Source: Pseudomonas sp. MM211
GTDB taxonomy: Bacteria; Pseudomonadota; Gammaproteobacteria; Pseudomonadales; Pseudomonadaceae
DNA length: 64,000 nucleotides
Direction of reading: 5' to 3'
Assembly (NCBI RefSeq): GCF_020386635.1
Contig: NZ_CP081942.1
Coordinates: forward strand, 2,914,001 to 2,978,000
A program made the position numbers and the translations under genes. The notes beneath the pieces are model-generated. The model made no database searches. It was not told the origin of the DNA and worked only from the letters and a program-made list of their open reading frames with translations. Below, piece by piece: positions 37,408-46,112 of the stretch (position 1 is the first letter of the stretch; each line of letters begins with the position of its first letter).

Positions 37408-38436
37408 TCAGGCGCCCTCGAAACCTTCCAGTACGTTTACCGCGTTGACGCCGATCTCCTCGACGGCATAGCCGCCCTCCATCACGAACAGAGTGGGCTT
37501 GCCGAGGCGGGCGATGCGTTCGCCCATGCGCAGGTAGTCGGGGCTATCGAGCTTGAACTGGGAAATTGGGTCTTCCTTGAAGGTGTCCACGCCCAGGGAC
37601 ACCACGATTACGTCCGCTGCGTAATCGTCGATACGTGCACAGGCGCTCTCCAGCGCCGCGCTCCATTGCTCCCAGCCGCTGCCGGCAGCCAGCGGCAGAT
37701 TGAGGTTGAAGCCTTCGCCGGCGCCCTCGCCAGGTTCATCGGCATAGCCGAGGAAGAACGGGAATTCGAAGGCTGGGTGGCCGTGGATGGAGACGAACAG
37801 CACGTCGCTGCGGTCGTAGAAGATCGACTGGGTGCCATTGCCGTGGTGATAGTCCACGTCGAGAATGGCGACCCGTTTGCAGCCCTGATCGAGAAAGGCC
37901 TGAGCGGCGATGGCGGCATTGTTCAGGTAGCAGTAGCCGCCCATCAGGTCGGCCGCGGCGTGGTGGCCGGGCGGGCGGCATAAGGCGAAGGCGCTGTTGG
38001 CGCCATCGCTGATCAGCTTTTGCCCGGTAAGGGCGACTTGGGCGGCACTCCAGGCGGCCTGCCAGGTGCCGGCGGTGATCGGTGCGCCGCCGTCGAAACT
38101 GTAATAACCGAGCTGACCATGCAGGTTGTCCGGCACCACGCTGCGCAGGGTGCGGGCGGGCCAGGTGAAGGGCATCAGGTCGCCGTCACGGCCCATGGCC
38201 GCCCAGCGTGCCCAGGCGCCTTCGAAAAAGCTCAGGTAGTCGCGGTGATGAATACGTTCGATCGGCGCTCGGCCGAAGTCGCTGGGAGCGATGACCTCGC
38301 CCAGTTGCTGTTGGCGTACACGGGCGAGCACATGGTCGGCCCGCGACGGCATTTCGAAACAGGGCTTGAGCTCCCCGTCGATGATTTCGCAGCGACCATG
38401 ATGCAGGTGATGGTCATCGCTGTAGATCGTACGCAT
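37408..38436 (-). CDS. aphA: Acetylpolyamine amidohydrolase (HDAC family)
   Basis: A 342-residue class II-like histone deacetylase fold enzyme that removes acetyl groups from acetylputrescine, acetylcadaverine or related amines. ATG 38436 (MRTIYSDDHHLHHGRCEIID) has a GGAGG site; the frame upstream is unlikely. The active site is complete: CRPPGHHAAADLMGGYCYLN gives the tandem histidines, and DVDYHHGNGTQSIFYDRSDV gives the zinc ligands. The N-terminal H-L-H-H-G-R and the substrate loop match bacterial APAH proteins. It allows growth on acetylated polyamines. It is followed by the binding protein and preceded by an AraC-type regulator, a self-contained uptake and use unit. Confidence 0.92.
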   Translation of the reverse strand: MRTIYSDDHHLHHGRCEIIDGELKPCFEMPSRADHVLARVRQQQLGEVIAPSDFGRAPIERIHHRDYLSFFEGAWARWAAMGRDGDLMPFTWPARTLRSVVPDNLHGQLGYYSFDGGAPITAGTWQAAWSAAQVALTGQKLISDGANSAFALCRPPGHHAAADLMGGYCYLNNAAIAAQAFLDQGCKRVAILDVDYHHGNGTQSIFYDRSDVLFVSIHGHPAFEFPFFLGYADEPGEGAGEGFNLNLPLAAGSGWEQWSAALESACARIDDYAADVIVVSLGVDTFKEDPISQFKLDSPDYLRMGERIARLGKPTLFVMEGGYAVEEIGVNAVNVLEGFEGA

Positions 38437-38565
38437 GGCTGAGCCTCCGACTTGGACACCTGCATTCTTGGCCCGAGTCTGGCTCTGGCGAAATGAGCGT
38501 AATGGCCAAAAGGGGATAGATATGGCCACGAAATGGCGCAGCAGCGATCCGTATCGGTGCAGGTT

Positions 38566-39573
38566 CTATGCGCTGAGCGGGCGCCGATAGCGGCTCGGTG
38601 ACACACCGCTCCAGCGCTGGAAGGCGTGGCGGAAACTGGCGGTTTCGCTGTAGCCGAGCTCCTCGGCGATACGGGCGATGGGCAGCCGCTCCTGATCCAG
38701 CAGATGGCGTGCCTGCTCGAAGCGCAACTCATCGAGTAGCGTCTGGTAGCTGGTGCCGACCTCCTGCAACTGCCTGCGCAGGGTGCGCGACGAACAGCGT
38801 AGTTGGCGCGCCAGACCATCGAGCCCTGGCGCGGTCGGCAACTGGCTGGCGAGCAACTGGCGCACCCGGGAAATCAGCGCCAGATGGGAGATGAACTCGC
38901 GATTCAGATGGCGGCAGCGTTCCAGAGTGTCGCGGTGAGTCACCGGGTCTGCCAGGGGTAGGCGTCGATCCAGCCACTGGCTGTCGAAAACGATGGCGTT
39001 GTCGGCGGCATTGAAGCGCACCGGGCAGGCGAAGTCGCGGCTGTACTGACGCTGGTAGCGCGGCGCTCTGTGGCTGAAACGGGCTGCTTCGAGGGGCAGG
39101 GGGCGGCCGAGCAGGTCATCGCAGATCAGCTTTAGCGAGGCCAGGCAGAACTCGGTGTTGAAGGTTTCCAGCTCGGCTGTATCCCGATAGTGGCTGGCTT
39201 CGATCCAGGCGTGCGAGCCGTCGCGGCGCAGACGCAGGTCGAAGAGGGTGCCGAGCAAGGCGGGAAAGCTGAAGGCCACTTCCAATGCGTCGCCTAGCGT
39301 TGCGGCCGAAAGCAGGCTGAAACCCAGCAGGCCATAGGACGATACGTGCATACGCCTGCCGAGCAGCAGTCCGAGATCCTGCCGCCTGGCGGTGGCGTTG
39401 CGAAACACCTGGCGTTCCTGGGCGATGCTGATGCGCATCTCCGGACGCTGCAGATCCGCTGCGTCGATGCCACTGCCGGCCAGGAGTTCGTGGGCGTTGC
39501 AGTCGCCATTCTGGCAAAGGGTATCGAGGGCCAGAACGACGGCATGCAGGGTGGTCAGGTGGGAGTGCAGCAT
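38566..39573 (-). CDS. AraC-family transcriptional regulator (Arabinose_bd N-terminal domain)
   Basis: A 335-residue regulator. The N-terminal domain, residues about 15-200, is the Arabinose_bd type (SSYGLLGFSLLSAATLGDAL, then FALGTLFDLRL-like strands). The C-terminal double helix-turn-helix, residues 235-335, has GLDGLARQLRCSSRTLRRQL and the second signature ARIAEELGYSETASFRHAFQ with closing SGVSPSRYRR. Such OruR/ArgR-like regulators often control amine or amino-acid catabolism. It is upstream of aphA on the same strand with a 129-base gap, which fits control of the acetylpolyamine unit. Confidence 0.92.
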   Translation of the reverse strand: MLHSHLTTLHAVVLALDTLCQNGDCNAHELLAGSGIDAADLQRPEMRISIAQERQVFRNATARRQDLGLLLGRRMHVSSYGLLGFSLLSAATLGDALEVAFSFPALLGTLFDLRLRRDGSHAWIEASHYRDTAELETFNTEFCLASLKLICDDLLGRPLPLEAARFSHRAPRYQRQYSRDFACPVRFNAADNAIVFDSQWLDRRLPLADPVTHRDTLERCRHLNREFISHLALISRVRQLLASQLPTAPGLDGLARQLRCSSRTLRRQLQEVGTSYQTLLDELRFEQARHLLDQERLPIARIAEELGYSETASFRHAFQRWSGVSPSRYRRPLSA

Positions 39574-39746
39574 GGGGGCACGCCTTCTCGGGGCAGACCC
39601 GAGAGTCAGGCAATAAGCGTGCCTTGTGCGCGTTTACCCAGAATGCCGCCTGCCCGCGGAGCCTGGCGATGCAGAGCGGCATTTCTGCTTACTTGTTTGT
39701 GAAGGGTTGTGGGGGATGGTAACGCCCAGCAGTTCCTGGGAAGGCT

Positions 39747-40622
39747 CTAGCCCGCTTCAACGGCAGTCAGCTCGCTTTCGTCGTTTTCCTGCCTGGACGG
39801 CAGCGCAGGGCAGGTGGCGACTTCATTGCTCATCTGTCGCTTCGCCCAGTTTTCCAGGCGTGTGTACCAAGCGGTATTGCTTTCATCCAGCCAGGTCAGC
39901 GCTTCTTCATGGCCATTATCGCCCGCACGGGTTAGCCACAGGTGGCGCTGAATACTGCTGGGGGGGACACCACGGCCAATGCTGTAGGCCTCGGAAATGG
40001 CGAACTGAGCCTGCGCGTCGCCTTGCTCGGCAGCCTTGCATACCCAGTACGCGCCCAGTTCTTCGTCACGGCCAAAGCGCATTGCCAACTGATCATCACC
40101 GGCAAAACCCTCAACCCCACGATCAGCCCAGTAACCCTCGCCAAGCAGGTACTGGCCCTGGGTATTCCCCTGGCTTGCAGCCTGCTCGAACCAGTACATC
40201 GCCTGGTAGAGCTGCTGATGGTCGTCGCGTTGTTCCCAGTGATCGATACCCAGTTCAATCTGCGCCAGATCCGCACCCAATTCGGCAGATTTTTCCATCC
40301 ACTGCCGGCGTTGCCCAGCGTTGTCTTCGAGCAAACCGTCGCGGTACAGGATGGCGATCTCGAATGCCGCGCGCGCATTACCCTGCTCTGCTGCAAGGGC
40401 GTACATGCGCTCTGCCGCGTCATAGGACTGATGGGTGTAGTGGTAGAAACCAAGATTGAACTGGGCGCATAGATCACCGGACTCGGCTTTGTCGCGCTCC
40501 ATGCCCACACTGTCCGGGGTATCGGCTATATCGTAGACCGGGCAGGGTGGGGAGGAGTCGGCCTGCGCTGCAAGGGTGCAGGCGACGAGTAGCGGGGCTG
40601 CGAGCAATGCCAGTGAACGCAT
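39747..40622 (-). CDS. Secreted Sel1-repeat protein
   Basis: A 291-residue protein with a signal peptide (MRSLALLAAPLLVACTLAAQA). Residues about 40-240 contain four or five Sel1-like (TPR-related) repeats, for example AQFNLGFYHYTHQSYDAAER, AAFEIAILYRDGLLEDNAGQ and AQFAISEAYSIGRGVPP. Repeats of this kind form a helical solenoid for protein contacts. A type II lipid signal (LVAC, followed by T) is possible but not typical. The acidic C-terminal tail is likely disordered. Monocistronic; function unknown. Confidence 0.85.
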   Translation of the reverse strand: MRSLALLAAPLLVACTLAAQADSSPPCPVYDIADTPDSVGMERDKAESGDLCAQFNLGFYHYTHQSYDAAERMYALAAEQGNARAAFEIAILYRDGLLEDNAGQRRQWMEKSAELGADLAQIELGIDHWEQRDDHQQLYQAMYWFEQAASQGNTQGQYLLGEGYWADRGVEGFAGDDQLAMRFGRDEELGAYWVCKAAEQGDAQAQFAISEAYSIGRGVPPSSIQRHLWLTRAGDNGHEEALTWLDESNTAWYTRLENWAKRQMSNEVATCPALPSRQENDESELTAVEAG

Positions 40623-40721
40623 GAAAACGATCCTTGTATGTCTGTGTATGGCGAGCCCCGAGCAGGGTGTCCGTGGGTGGCACGTTATGTCAGTTCTGCC
40701 TGTAGCGGCAAGACGATCCGA

Positions 40722-41519
40722 TTACAGCGCCACGAACAGCAGGAAGGTGCCGAGGATCAGGCGGTAGATCACGAACGGCAGCATGCCGATGCGATCCAGT
40801 GCCGCCAGGAACAGCTTGATGCACAGGAACGCCGACACGAACGACAGGCCGATGCCCCAAGCCATGTCGCCCCAGTGGGCACCGTTGCCTTCTTCGATCA
40901 GGTGCAGGGTCTTCAGGCTGCCGGCGGCGAGAATCAGCGGGATCGACAGCAGGAAGGAGAAGCCCGCAGCGCTCTTGCGGTCGAAACCGAGCATCAGTGC
41001 GGCGGTCATGGTGATGCCCGAGCGCGAGGTGCCGGGAATCAGTGCGAGCATCTGCGCGAGGCCGATCAGCAGGGCGTGGCGCCAGGTCATGCGGCTCATG
41101 TCGGCGTCACGGCTGCCTGTCACGTCGGCCCACCAGAGCACCAGGCCGAAGACGATGGTGGTGGTGCCGATCACCAGCATCGAGCGGGTGTATTGCTCGA
41201 TCACCGATTCGAAGAGCAGCCCCGCTAGTGCAGCCGGGATGGTCGCCAGGATGATCATCCAGCCCATGCGGCTTTCCGGGCTGGCGCGGCGGTGCAGCAC
41301 GTGGCCCAGCCAGCCGCTGACGATTGCCGCGATCTGCTGGCGGAACGCGAGCACCACCGCCATCAGGGTACCGACGTGCACGGCGACGTCGAACGCCTGA
41401 CCCTGATCGGGCCAGCCCAGCAACTGCGAGGGCAGAATCAGGTGCGCGGAGGAGGAGACGGGAATGAATTCGGTAATGCCCTGGATGAGCGACAGGGTTA
41501 GCAAGTGGAGCCAGTCCAT
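40722..41519 (-). CDS. uppP: Undecaprenyl-diphosphatase (UppP/BacA)
   Basis: A 265-residue integral membrane phosphatase that recycles the undecaprenyl pyrophosphate carrier for peptidoglycan and O-antigen synthesis. The two catalytic regions are intact: GITEFIPVSSSAHLILPSQL near residue 15 and LIPGTSRSGITMTAALMLGF near residue 160. The protein has about eight transmembrane segments and normal length. Overexpression of the family confers bacitracin tolerance. Monocistronic; it is divergent from a MFS gene. Confidence 0.95.
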   Translation of the reverse strand: MDWLHLLTLSLIQGITEFIPVSSSAHLILPSQLLGWPDQGQAFDVAVHVGTLMAVVLAFRQQIAAIVSGWLGHVLHRRASPESRMGWMIILATIPAALAGLLFESVIEQYTRSMLVIGTTTIVFGLVLWWADVTGSRDADMSRMTWRHALLIGLAQMLALIPGTSRSGITMTAALMLGFDRKSAAGFSFLLSIPLILAAGSLKTLHLIEEGNGAHWGDMAWGIGLSFVSAFLCIKLFLAALDRIGMLPFVIYRLILGTFLLFVAL

Positions 41520-41745
41520 GGGTTTCCTTATGAGGGAGCTAACGAATGTGAACTGCGGGTATGACCCGGCGCGGGCCCATTTTCTCCCTGCGAACCTGTC
41601 TATAAGCTGAAATCTTTACACACAATTTCGCTGTAAACCCTGACTCTGCTGGGTTGCGGCGCTGCCTTAGGGCCGCGAATTTGCTATCGTGAGCGCCCCG
41701 CAGGCCCTGCCTGTGGGGCTCCGTAGACCTCCGAGAATTCCCTCC

Positions 41746-43029
41746 ATGCAATCTGCAGCCTCGTCGGCACCTGGCCGGCCATTGACCCGTAGCGATTACA
41801 AGACCTTGTCCCTGTCAGCGCTTGGCGGCGCGCTGGAATTTTACGACTTCATCATCTACGTATTCTTCGCCACCGTGGTCGGCAAGCTGTTCTTCCCGCC
41901 GGATATGCCCGACTGGCTGCGCATGCTGCAGACCTTCGGCATCTTTGCCGCGGGCTATCTGGCGCGCCCGTTGGGCGGCATCATCATGGCGCATTTTGGC
42001 GACCTGATCGGCCGCAAGCGCATGTTCACGTTGAGCATCCTGATGATGGCGGTGCCGACGCTGATCATGGGCCTGCTGCCGACCTACGCGCAGATCGGCA
42101 TCTTCGCACCGCTGCTGTTGCTGCTCATGCGCATGATCCAGGGCGCGGCGATTGGCGGTGAAGTGCCCGGTGCCTGGGTATTCGTGTCCGAGCACGTGCC
42201 GGCGCGCCATATCGGTTATGCCTGCGGCACGCTGACCTGCGGTTTGACCACCGGCATCCTGCTCGGCTCGTTGATGGCCACGCTGATCAACAGCGTCTTC
42301 ACCGCCGAGGAAGTGCTCGACTGGGCCTGGCGCGTGCCGTTCCTGATCGGCGGCGTGTTCGGTCTGTTCGCCATGTACCTGCGCCAGTGGTTGCACGAGA
42401 CGCCGGTGTTCACCGAGATGCAGCAGCGCAAGGCCCTGGCCGAGGAGCTGCCGCTGAAAACCGTGGTGCGCGACCATCGCGGCAGCGTGGTGATTTCCGC
42501 GCTGCTGACCTGGCTGCTCTCGGCCGGCATCGTGGTGGCGATCCTGATGACGCCGACCTTCCTGCAGACCCTCTATGGCTTCGATGCGGTCACTTCGCTG
42601 CAGGCCAACAGCCTGGCCATCATCATGCTGAGCATCGGCTGCATCATCAGCGGCGCTCTGTGCGACCGCATCGGTGCCGGTCGGGTGCTGGTGGTTGGCT
42701 GCAGTGCGCTGGCGGTCAGCGTATGGCTGTTCTACAGCGGCCTGCACGCCAACCCGCAGTGGCTGTTCCCGCTGTATGCGTTGGTCGGCCTGTTCGTCGG
42801 CACCATCGGCGCGGTGCCGTTCGTGATGGTGCATGCTTTCCCGGCGCCAGTGCGCTTCAGCGGCCTGTCGTTCTCCTACAACATGTCCTATGCGGTGTTC
42901 GGCGGCCTGACTCCGGTGGCCGTCTCGCTGCTGGTGAAGTGGAGCCCGCTGGGCCCGGCCTATTACCTGATCGCCCTTTGTGGTGTCGGCGTGGTCGTCG
43001 GACTGGGCTTGCTGCGCAAGGGCCGCTGA
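41746..43029 (+). CDS. MFS transporter, metabolite:H+ symporter (MHS) type
   Basis: A 427-residue major facilitator with twelve hydrophobic segments. The ATG at 41746 is preferred over GTG 41689, which would add a proline-rich leader. The MHS opening is LSALGGALEFYDFIIYVFFA, and motif A between helices 2 and 3 is HFGDLIGRKRMF. The GEVPGAWVFVSEHVP segment is also a family hallmark. Members import citrate, proline/betaine, alpha-ketoglutarate or shikimate with protons; substrate not decided. Monocistronic. The HIT gene follows after about 70 bases. Confidence 0.9.
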   Translation: MQSAASSAPGRPLTRSDYKTLSLSALGGALEFYDFIIYVFFATVVGKLFFPPDMPDWLRMLQTFGIFAAGYLARPLGGIIMAHFGDLIGRKRMFTLSILMMAVPTLIMGLLPTYAQIGIFAPLLLLLMRMIQGAAIGGEVPGAWVFVSEHVPARHIGYACGTLTCGLTTGILLGSLMATLINSVFTAEEVLDWAWRVPFLIGGVFGLFAMYLRQWLHETPVFTEMQQRKALAEELPLKTVVRDHRGSVVISALLTWLLSAGIVVAILMTPTFLQTLYGFDAVTSLQANSLAIIMLSIGCIISGALCDRIGAGRVLVVGCSALAVSVWLFYSGLHANPQWLFPLYALVGLFVGTIGAVPFVMVHAFPAPVRFSGLSFSYNMSYAVFGGLTPVAVSLLVKWSPLGPAYYLIALCGVGVVVGLGLLRKGR

Positions 43030-43102
43030 GCATTCGAGTGTTTTGCACCAGCCGGCCGAGCCGGTATGGTGCGTGCACGTTCACAACGCGATGGAGAAGC
43101 TC

Positions 43103-43543
43103 ATGAGCCTTTACGGCGACTACGATTCGCAGAACATCTTCGCCAAGATCATTCGCGGTGAGATGCCCTGCTACAAGCTGTACGAAGACGAAGACGTGCT
43201 GGTGTTCCTCGACCTGTTTCCGCAGTCCTTCGGGCACACCCTGGTGATCCCCAAGCGCGCCGAGGCTCGCAATATCCTCGAGATCGACGCCGACAACCTG
43301 ACCAAACTGACCCTGGGCGTGCAAAAGGTCGCCCGTGTGCTGGCCGACGAACTCAAGCCCGATGGCGTACAGGTCACCCAGTTCAACGGCGCGCCGGCAG
43401 GGCAGACAGTCTATCACATCCACGTGCATGTGATTCCGCGCTTCACCGAACAGGGCTTGCAGAACCACGCCAGCGGCAAGGCCGATCCGGCCGAGCTGGA
43501 GAAACTGCAGGCCAGACTGGTGAAGCGATTCCAGAGCGTTTGA
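43103..43543 (+). CDS. HIT-family protein
   Basis: A 146-residue histidine-triad protein. ATG 43103 (MSLYGDYDSQNIFAKIIRGE) follows a GGAG site. The triad is HIHVHVIPRF in GQTVYHIHVHVIPRF, near residues 108-116, giving the H-x-H-x-H-x-x motif of nucleotide hydrolases and transferases. Length and IFAKIIRGEMPCYKLYEDED opening match the Hint/HinT-like branch that hydrolyses nucleoside phosphoramidates. Role in the cell is not established. It is followed by a REP pair. Confidence 0.93.
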   Translation: MSLYGDYDSQNIFAKIIRGEMPCYKLYEDEDVLVFLDLFPQSFGHTLVIPKRAEARNILEIDADNLTKLTLGVQKVARVLADELKPDGVQVTQFNGAPAGQTVYHIHVHVIPRFTEQGLQNHASGKADPAELEKLQARLVKRFQSV

Positions 43544-43556
43544 TTGGTATAGGCAC

Positions 43557-43627
43557 TTGGTGGGCTGAAGCCCACCCTACATGCGATCACCGCCACTTCA
43601 CCCGTAGGGTAGGCTTTAGCCCACCAA
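43557..43627. repeat. Inverted pair of 24-bp REP-like sequences
   Basis: Left arm 43557-43580 begins TTGGTGGGCTGAAG and right arm 43604-43627 ends TTTAGCCCACCAA; they are reverse complements in 22 of 24 positions around a 23-base spacer. Each arm also folds on itself (GTGGGCT-GAA-AGCCCAC type). The doublet form resembles a REPIN. It lies between HIT and EamA genes, just outside both. Confidence 0.8.
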
Positions 43628-43712
43628 CGCTCTTAAAGATCCGACTCGGCCGCGGGGTGAATCAGGGTCGTGCGCCGAACCCTCGATGGGTATCGCTTCG
43701 CTCAACGCTATC

Positions 43713-44642
43713 CTACGAGAGTCGTCGCTTCAGCCATTGGCTCAACCATTCGTAACCGCTGACCATCAGGATGCCGCATAGCACCAGCAATGCGCCGGCG
43801 ATGAAGTTGACTTCCAGTGGCTCGTCGAGCAGCCACACGCCAAACACGATGCCGAACATCGGCGTCATGAACGACAGCACGCCGAGGCGCGAGGCGAGGT
43901 AGTTGCGCAGCAGCCAGAACCAGGCGAGAAAACTCGCGAAGGACACCAGTAGCGCCTGGAATGCCAGGCCGCCCAATGCCACCGGTGTTGGGTTGAAATA
44001 CAGTTGGCCAGTTAGCGCACAGGCCGCCATCAGCAGCAAGAAACCGCCAAGCAATTGGTAGAGCAGTGTCTGCGTGACCGGTGCGCTGGACAGTCGCGAG
44101 CAGCGCACCACCACCGTGGTCGCTCCCCAGGCCACCGCGCCGAGCAGGCCAAGGATGTCGCCGAACATCTGCTGGCTGGTGTCTCGCGCTTCGAGGTCGG
44201 GCGCCCCCCCAGCGAAAGACACCACGATACCGATGAAGGCCACGCCGATACCCAGCCACTGCAGGGGTTTCAGGCGTTCGCTAGGCTGCAGCCAATGCAA
44301 CCCGAGCGCGGCGAAGATCGGCGCGGTGTAGAGGAAAATCACCATATGCGAGGCACTGGTATGGCGCAGGCCTTCGCCGACCAGCATGAACTCCAGTGCG
44401 AACAGAAAGCCGACCATCAGGCCTGGCCGCCAGTTGCCTTCGCGCAGCGAGAGACCGTCGCGGCGCCAGAGCATCAGCAGTGCCACCAGCATGGCGGCCA
44501 CCCCGGAGCGAAGGGCGAGCATCATCATCGGCGTTACGTCGTCTGCTGCCGCTTTGAGTACGACTTGCTGCAGCCCCCAGATCATGCACAGCACGACCAT
44601 CATTGCCCCGGCCAGCCCGTCGATGTTCTTGCGCGTGTCCAT
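43713..44642 (-). CDS. EamA/DMT-family transporter
   Basis: A 309-residue membrane protein with ten hydrophobic helices in two EamA repeats, starting MDTRKNIDGLAGAMMVVLCM. The repeats begin at VLCMIWGLQQVVLKAAADDV and FGDILGLLGAVAWGATTVVV. The C-terminal residues are basic (WLSQWLKRRLS), as usual for the cytoplasmic end. It is divergent from an AraC-type regulator at 44742 with 99 bases between, so it is a likely target of that regulator. Substrate unknown. Confidence 0.88.
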   Translation of the reverse strand: MDTRKNIDGLAGAMMVVLCMIWGLQQVVLKAAADDVTPMMMLALRSGVAAMLVALLMLWRRDGLSLREGNWRPGLMVGFLFALEFMLVGEGLRHTSASHMVIFLYTAPIFAALGLHWLQPSERLKPLQWLGIGVAFIGIVVSFAGGAPDLEARDTSQQMFGDILGLLGAVAWGATTVVVRCSRLSSAPVTQTLLYQLLGGFLLLMAACALTGQLYFNPTPVALGGLAFQALLVSFASFLAWFWLLRNYLASRLGVLSFMTPMFGIVFGVWLLDEPLEVNFIAGALLVLCGILMVSGYEWLSQWLKRRLS

Positions 44643-44741
44643 GAAGGAGCCTGCCAGTGAAGTAGGTCACCATTATGGTGCTGGCGATTTCTACTGATAT
44701 AGTTCAAACCCGACAGCGCATAGCGGTTATCCGCCAGAGCG

Positions 44742-45542
44742 ATGAACACTGACGCCCCGCGACTGCAGATCCCTCCATTCAGCGATGCCTTGCCGGCCCC
44801 GCTGTTCTTCCGAACCGCCAGCGTACCGGCGCATGCGACCTATCCGCGCCATCGCCACGCCTGGGGCGAATTCGTCTATGCCTTCAGCGGTGTGATGGAA
44901 ATCGAAGTCGCCGGGCGCCATTACCTGGCGCCGCCGCAATATGGCATCTGGCTGCCGCCGGATCTGGAGCACATCGGCTTCAATCGTCACGAGGCCTGCC
45001 ACTGCTCGGTGTATGTCGCCCCTGAGCATTGTGTCGAGCTGCCCGCCGAACCCTGTGCGTTGAGCCTGACCCCCTTGGTGCGTGCCTTGCTCGACGACCT
45101 GCGCGAATCGCCGCCTGACGCCTCGCGGCAGGCCGAGAACGAGCGACAGTTGCAGTTGCTGCTCGACAAGCTGGCTCGGGCACCCAAGGTCGGCAGCTAC
45201 CTGCCCAGCTCCAGCGATCCGCTGCTGGAACCGGTGTTGCGGCAATTGACGGCCAACCCCGCGGATACGCGCTCGCTGGCGCAACTGTCCAGTCAGGCCA
45301 ACACCACCGAGCGCACGCTGATGCGCCGCTGCCAGCGCGACCTAGGCATGTCCTTCGCGCAATGGCGTCAGCGCCTGCGTGTGGTCGCGGCGCTGGCGCA
45401 GCTGGAGCGTGGCCGTACCGTGGAAAGCATCGCGCTGGATCTGGGTTACAGCAGTGCGTCGGCATTCATTGGCATGTTCCGCCGGCTGATGGGCGTGTCG
45501 CCCGATGAATACCGCAAGGGCAACTTGCCGCGACAGCAGTAG
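44742..45542 (+). CDS. AraC-family transcriptional regulator with cupin N-terminus
   Basis: A 266-residue regulator. The N-terminal cupin (AraC_binding) has YPRHRHAWGEFVYAFSG, where the HxH-x4-E set matches a cupin pocket, and ends near residue 100. The C-terminal double helix-turn-helix has LAQLSSQANTTERTLMRRCQ and AAL-type IALDLGYSSASAFIGMFRRL with closing MGVSPDEYRKG. It is divergent from an EamA transporter, the usual layout of regulator and exporter. Inducer unknown. Confidence 0.92.
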   Translation: MNTDAPRLQIPPFSDALPAPLFFRTASVPAHATYPRHRHAWGEFVYAFSGVMEIEVAGRHYLAPPQYGIWLPPDLEHIGFNRHEACHCSVYVAPEHCVELPAEPCALSLTPLVRALLDDLRESPPDASRQAENERQLQLLLDKLARAPKVGSYLPSSSDPLLEPVLRQLTANPADTRSLAQLSSQANTTERTLMRRCQRDLGMSFAQWRQRLRVVAALAQLERGRTVESIALDLGYSSASAFIGMFRRLMGVSPDEYRKGNLPRQQ

Positions 45543-45648
45543 TCGGTGGTGAAAATATCCCGGTGAGTCGTGCCAGGATTTATGGCACTGTCATGGCAGT
45601 GTGCTGGTCATAACGGGCACTTCACTATGATTCCCATGGAGGGAACCC

Positions 45649-46077
45649 ATGCGTTCGATCTTCGCCGTACTGCCGCTGCTGGCTTTGGTTGGTTGCTCTT
45701 CGTACCAGGCCGACCCCGATAAGGTCACGGCCGTGCCGGCCGAGCGCCTGCTGGCGTATCAGACGCCGGTCAGTGGTGGCGGTGAGGTAGTGGTCAACCG
45801 TGATCTGGGCTTGATGGGCGGCGGTTGCTACGTCGCTGTGCTGGTCGACCGCAAGGTCGCGGCGCGCATCGCCGTGGGCGAGGAGGCGCGCTTCCAGGTG
45901 CCTGCGGGTAATCGCATTCTGGGCATCACTGCCGATAAGCAGGATGAAACCCTGTGTGGCAAGGGGCGCCTCAATCGCGAGGTGGCGGTGAAAGTCGAGG
46001 CGGGCGGCAGTGCTGATTTGCGTATCGTCAGCCAAAACCGTGGCGGCTTCGATATCCAACTCAGCGAGCCGAGGTAG
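45649..46077 (+). CDS. Small lipoprotein
   Basis: A 142-residue protein starting MRSIFAVLPLLALVGCSSYQ, a type II signal peptide with lipobox LVGC, so it should be attached to a membrane from the periplasmic side. The ribosome site is GGAGG. The mature part is rich in beta strands (GGGEVVVNRDLGLMGGGCYV, then ARFQVPAGNRILGI), recalling the DUF2846-like fold of small periplasmic lipoproteins. Two further cysteines could pair. It is followed by a flavin monooxygenase 35 bases later. Function unknown. Confidence 0.82.
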   Translation: MRSIFAVLPLLALVGCSSYQADPDKVTAVPAERLLAYQTPVSGGGEVVVNRDLGLMGGGCYVAVLVDRKVAARIAVGEEARFQVPAGNRILGITADKQDETLCGKGRLNREVAVKVEAGGSADLRIVSQNRGGFDIQLSEPR

Positions 46078-46112
46078 AATCCGCCTCACGAACTACTGCA
46101 CAGGAAGTGCCC

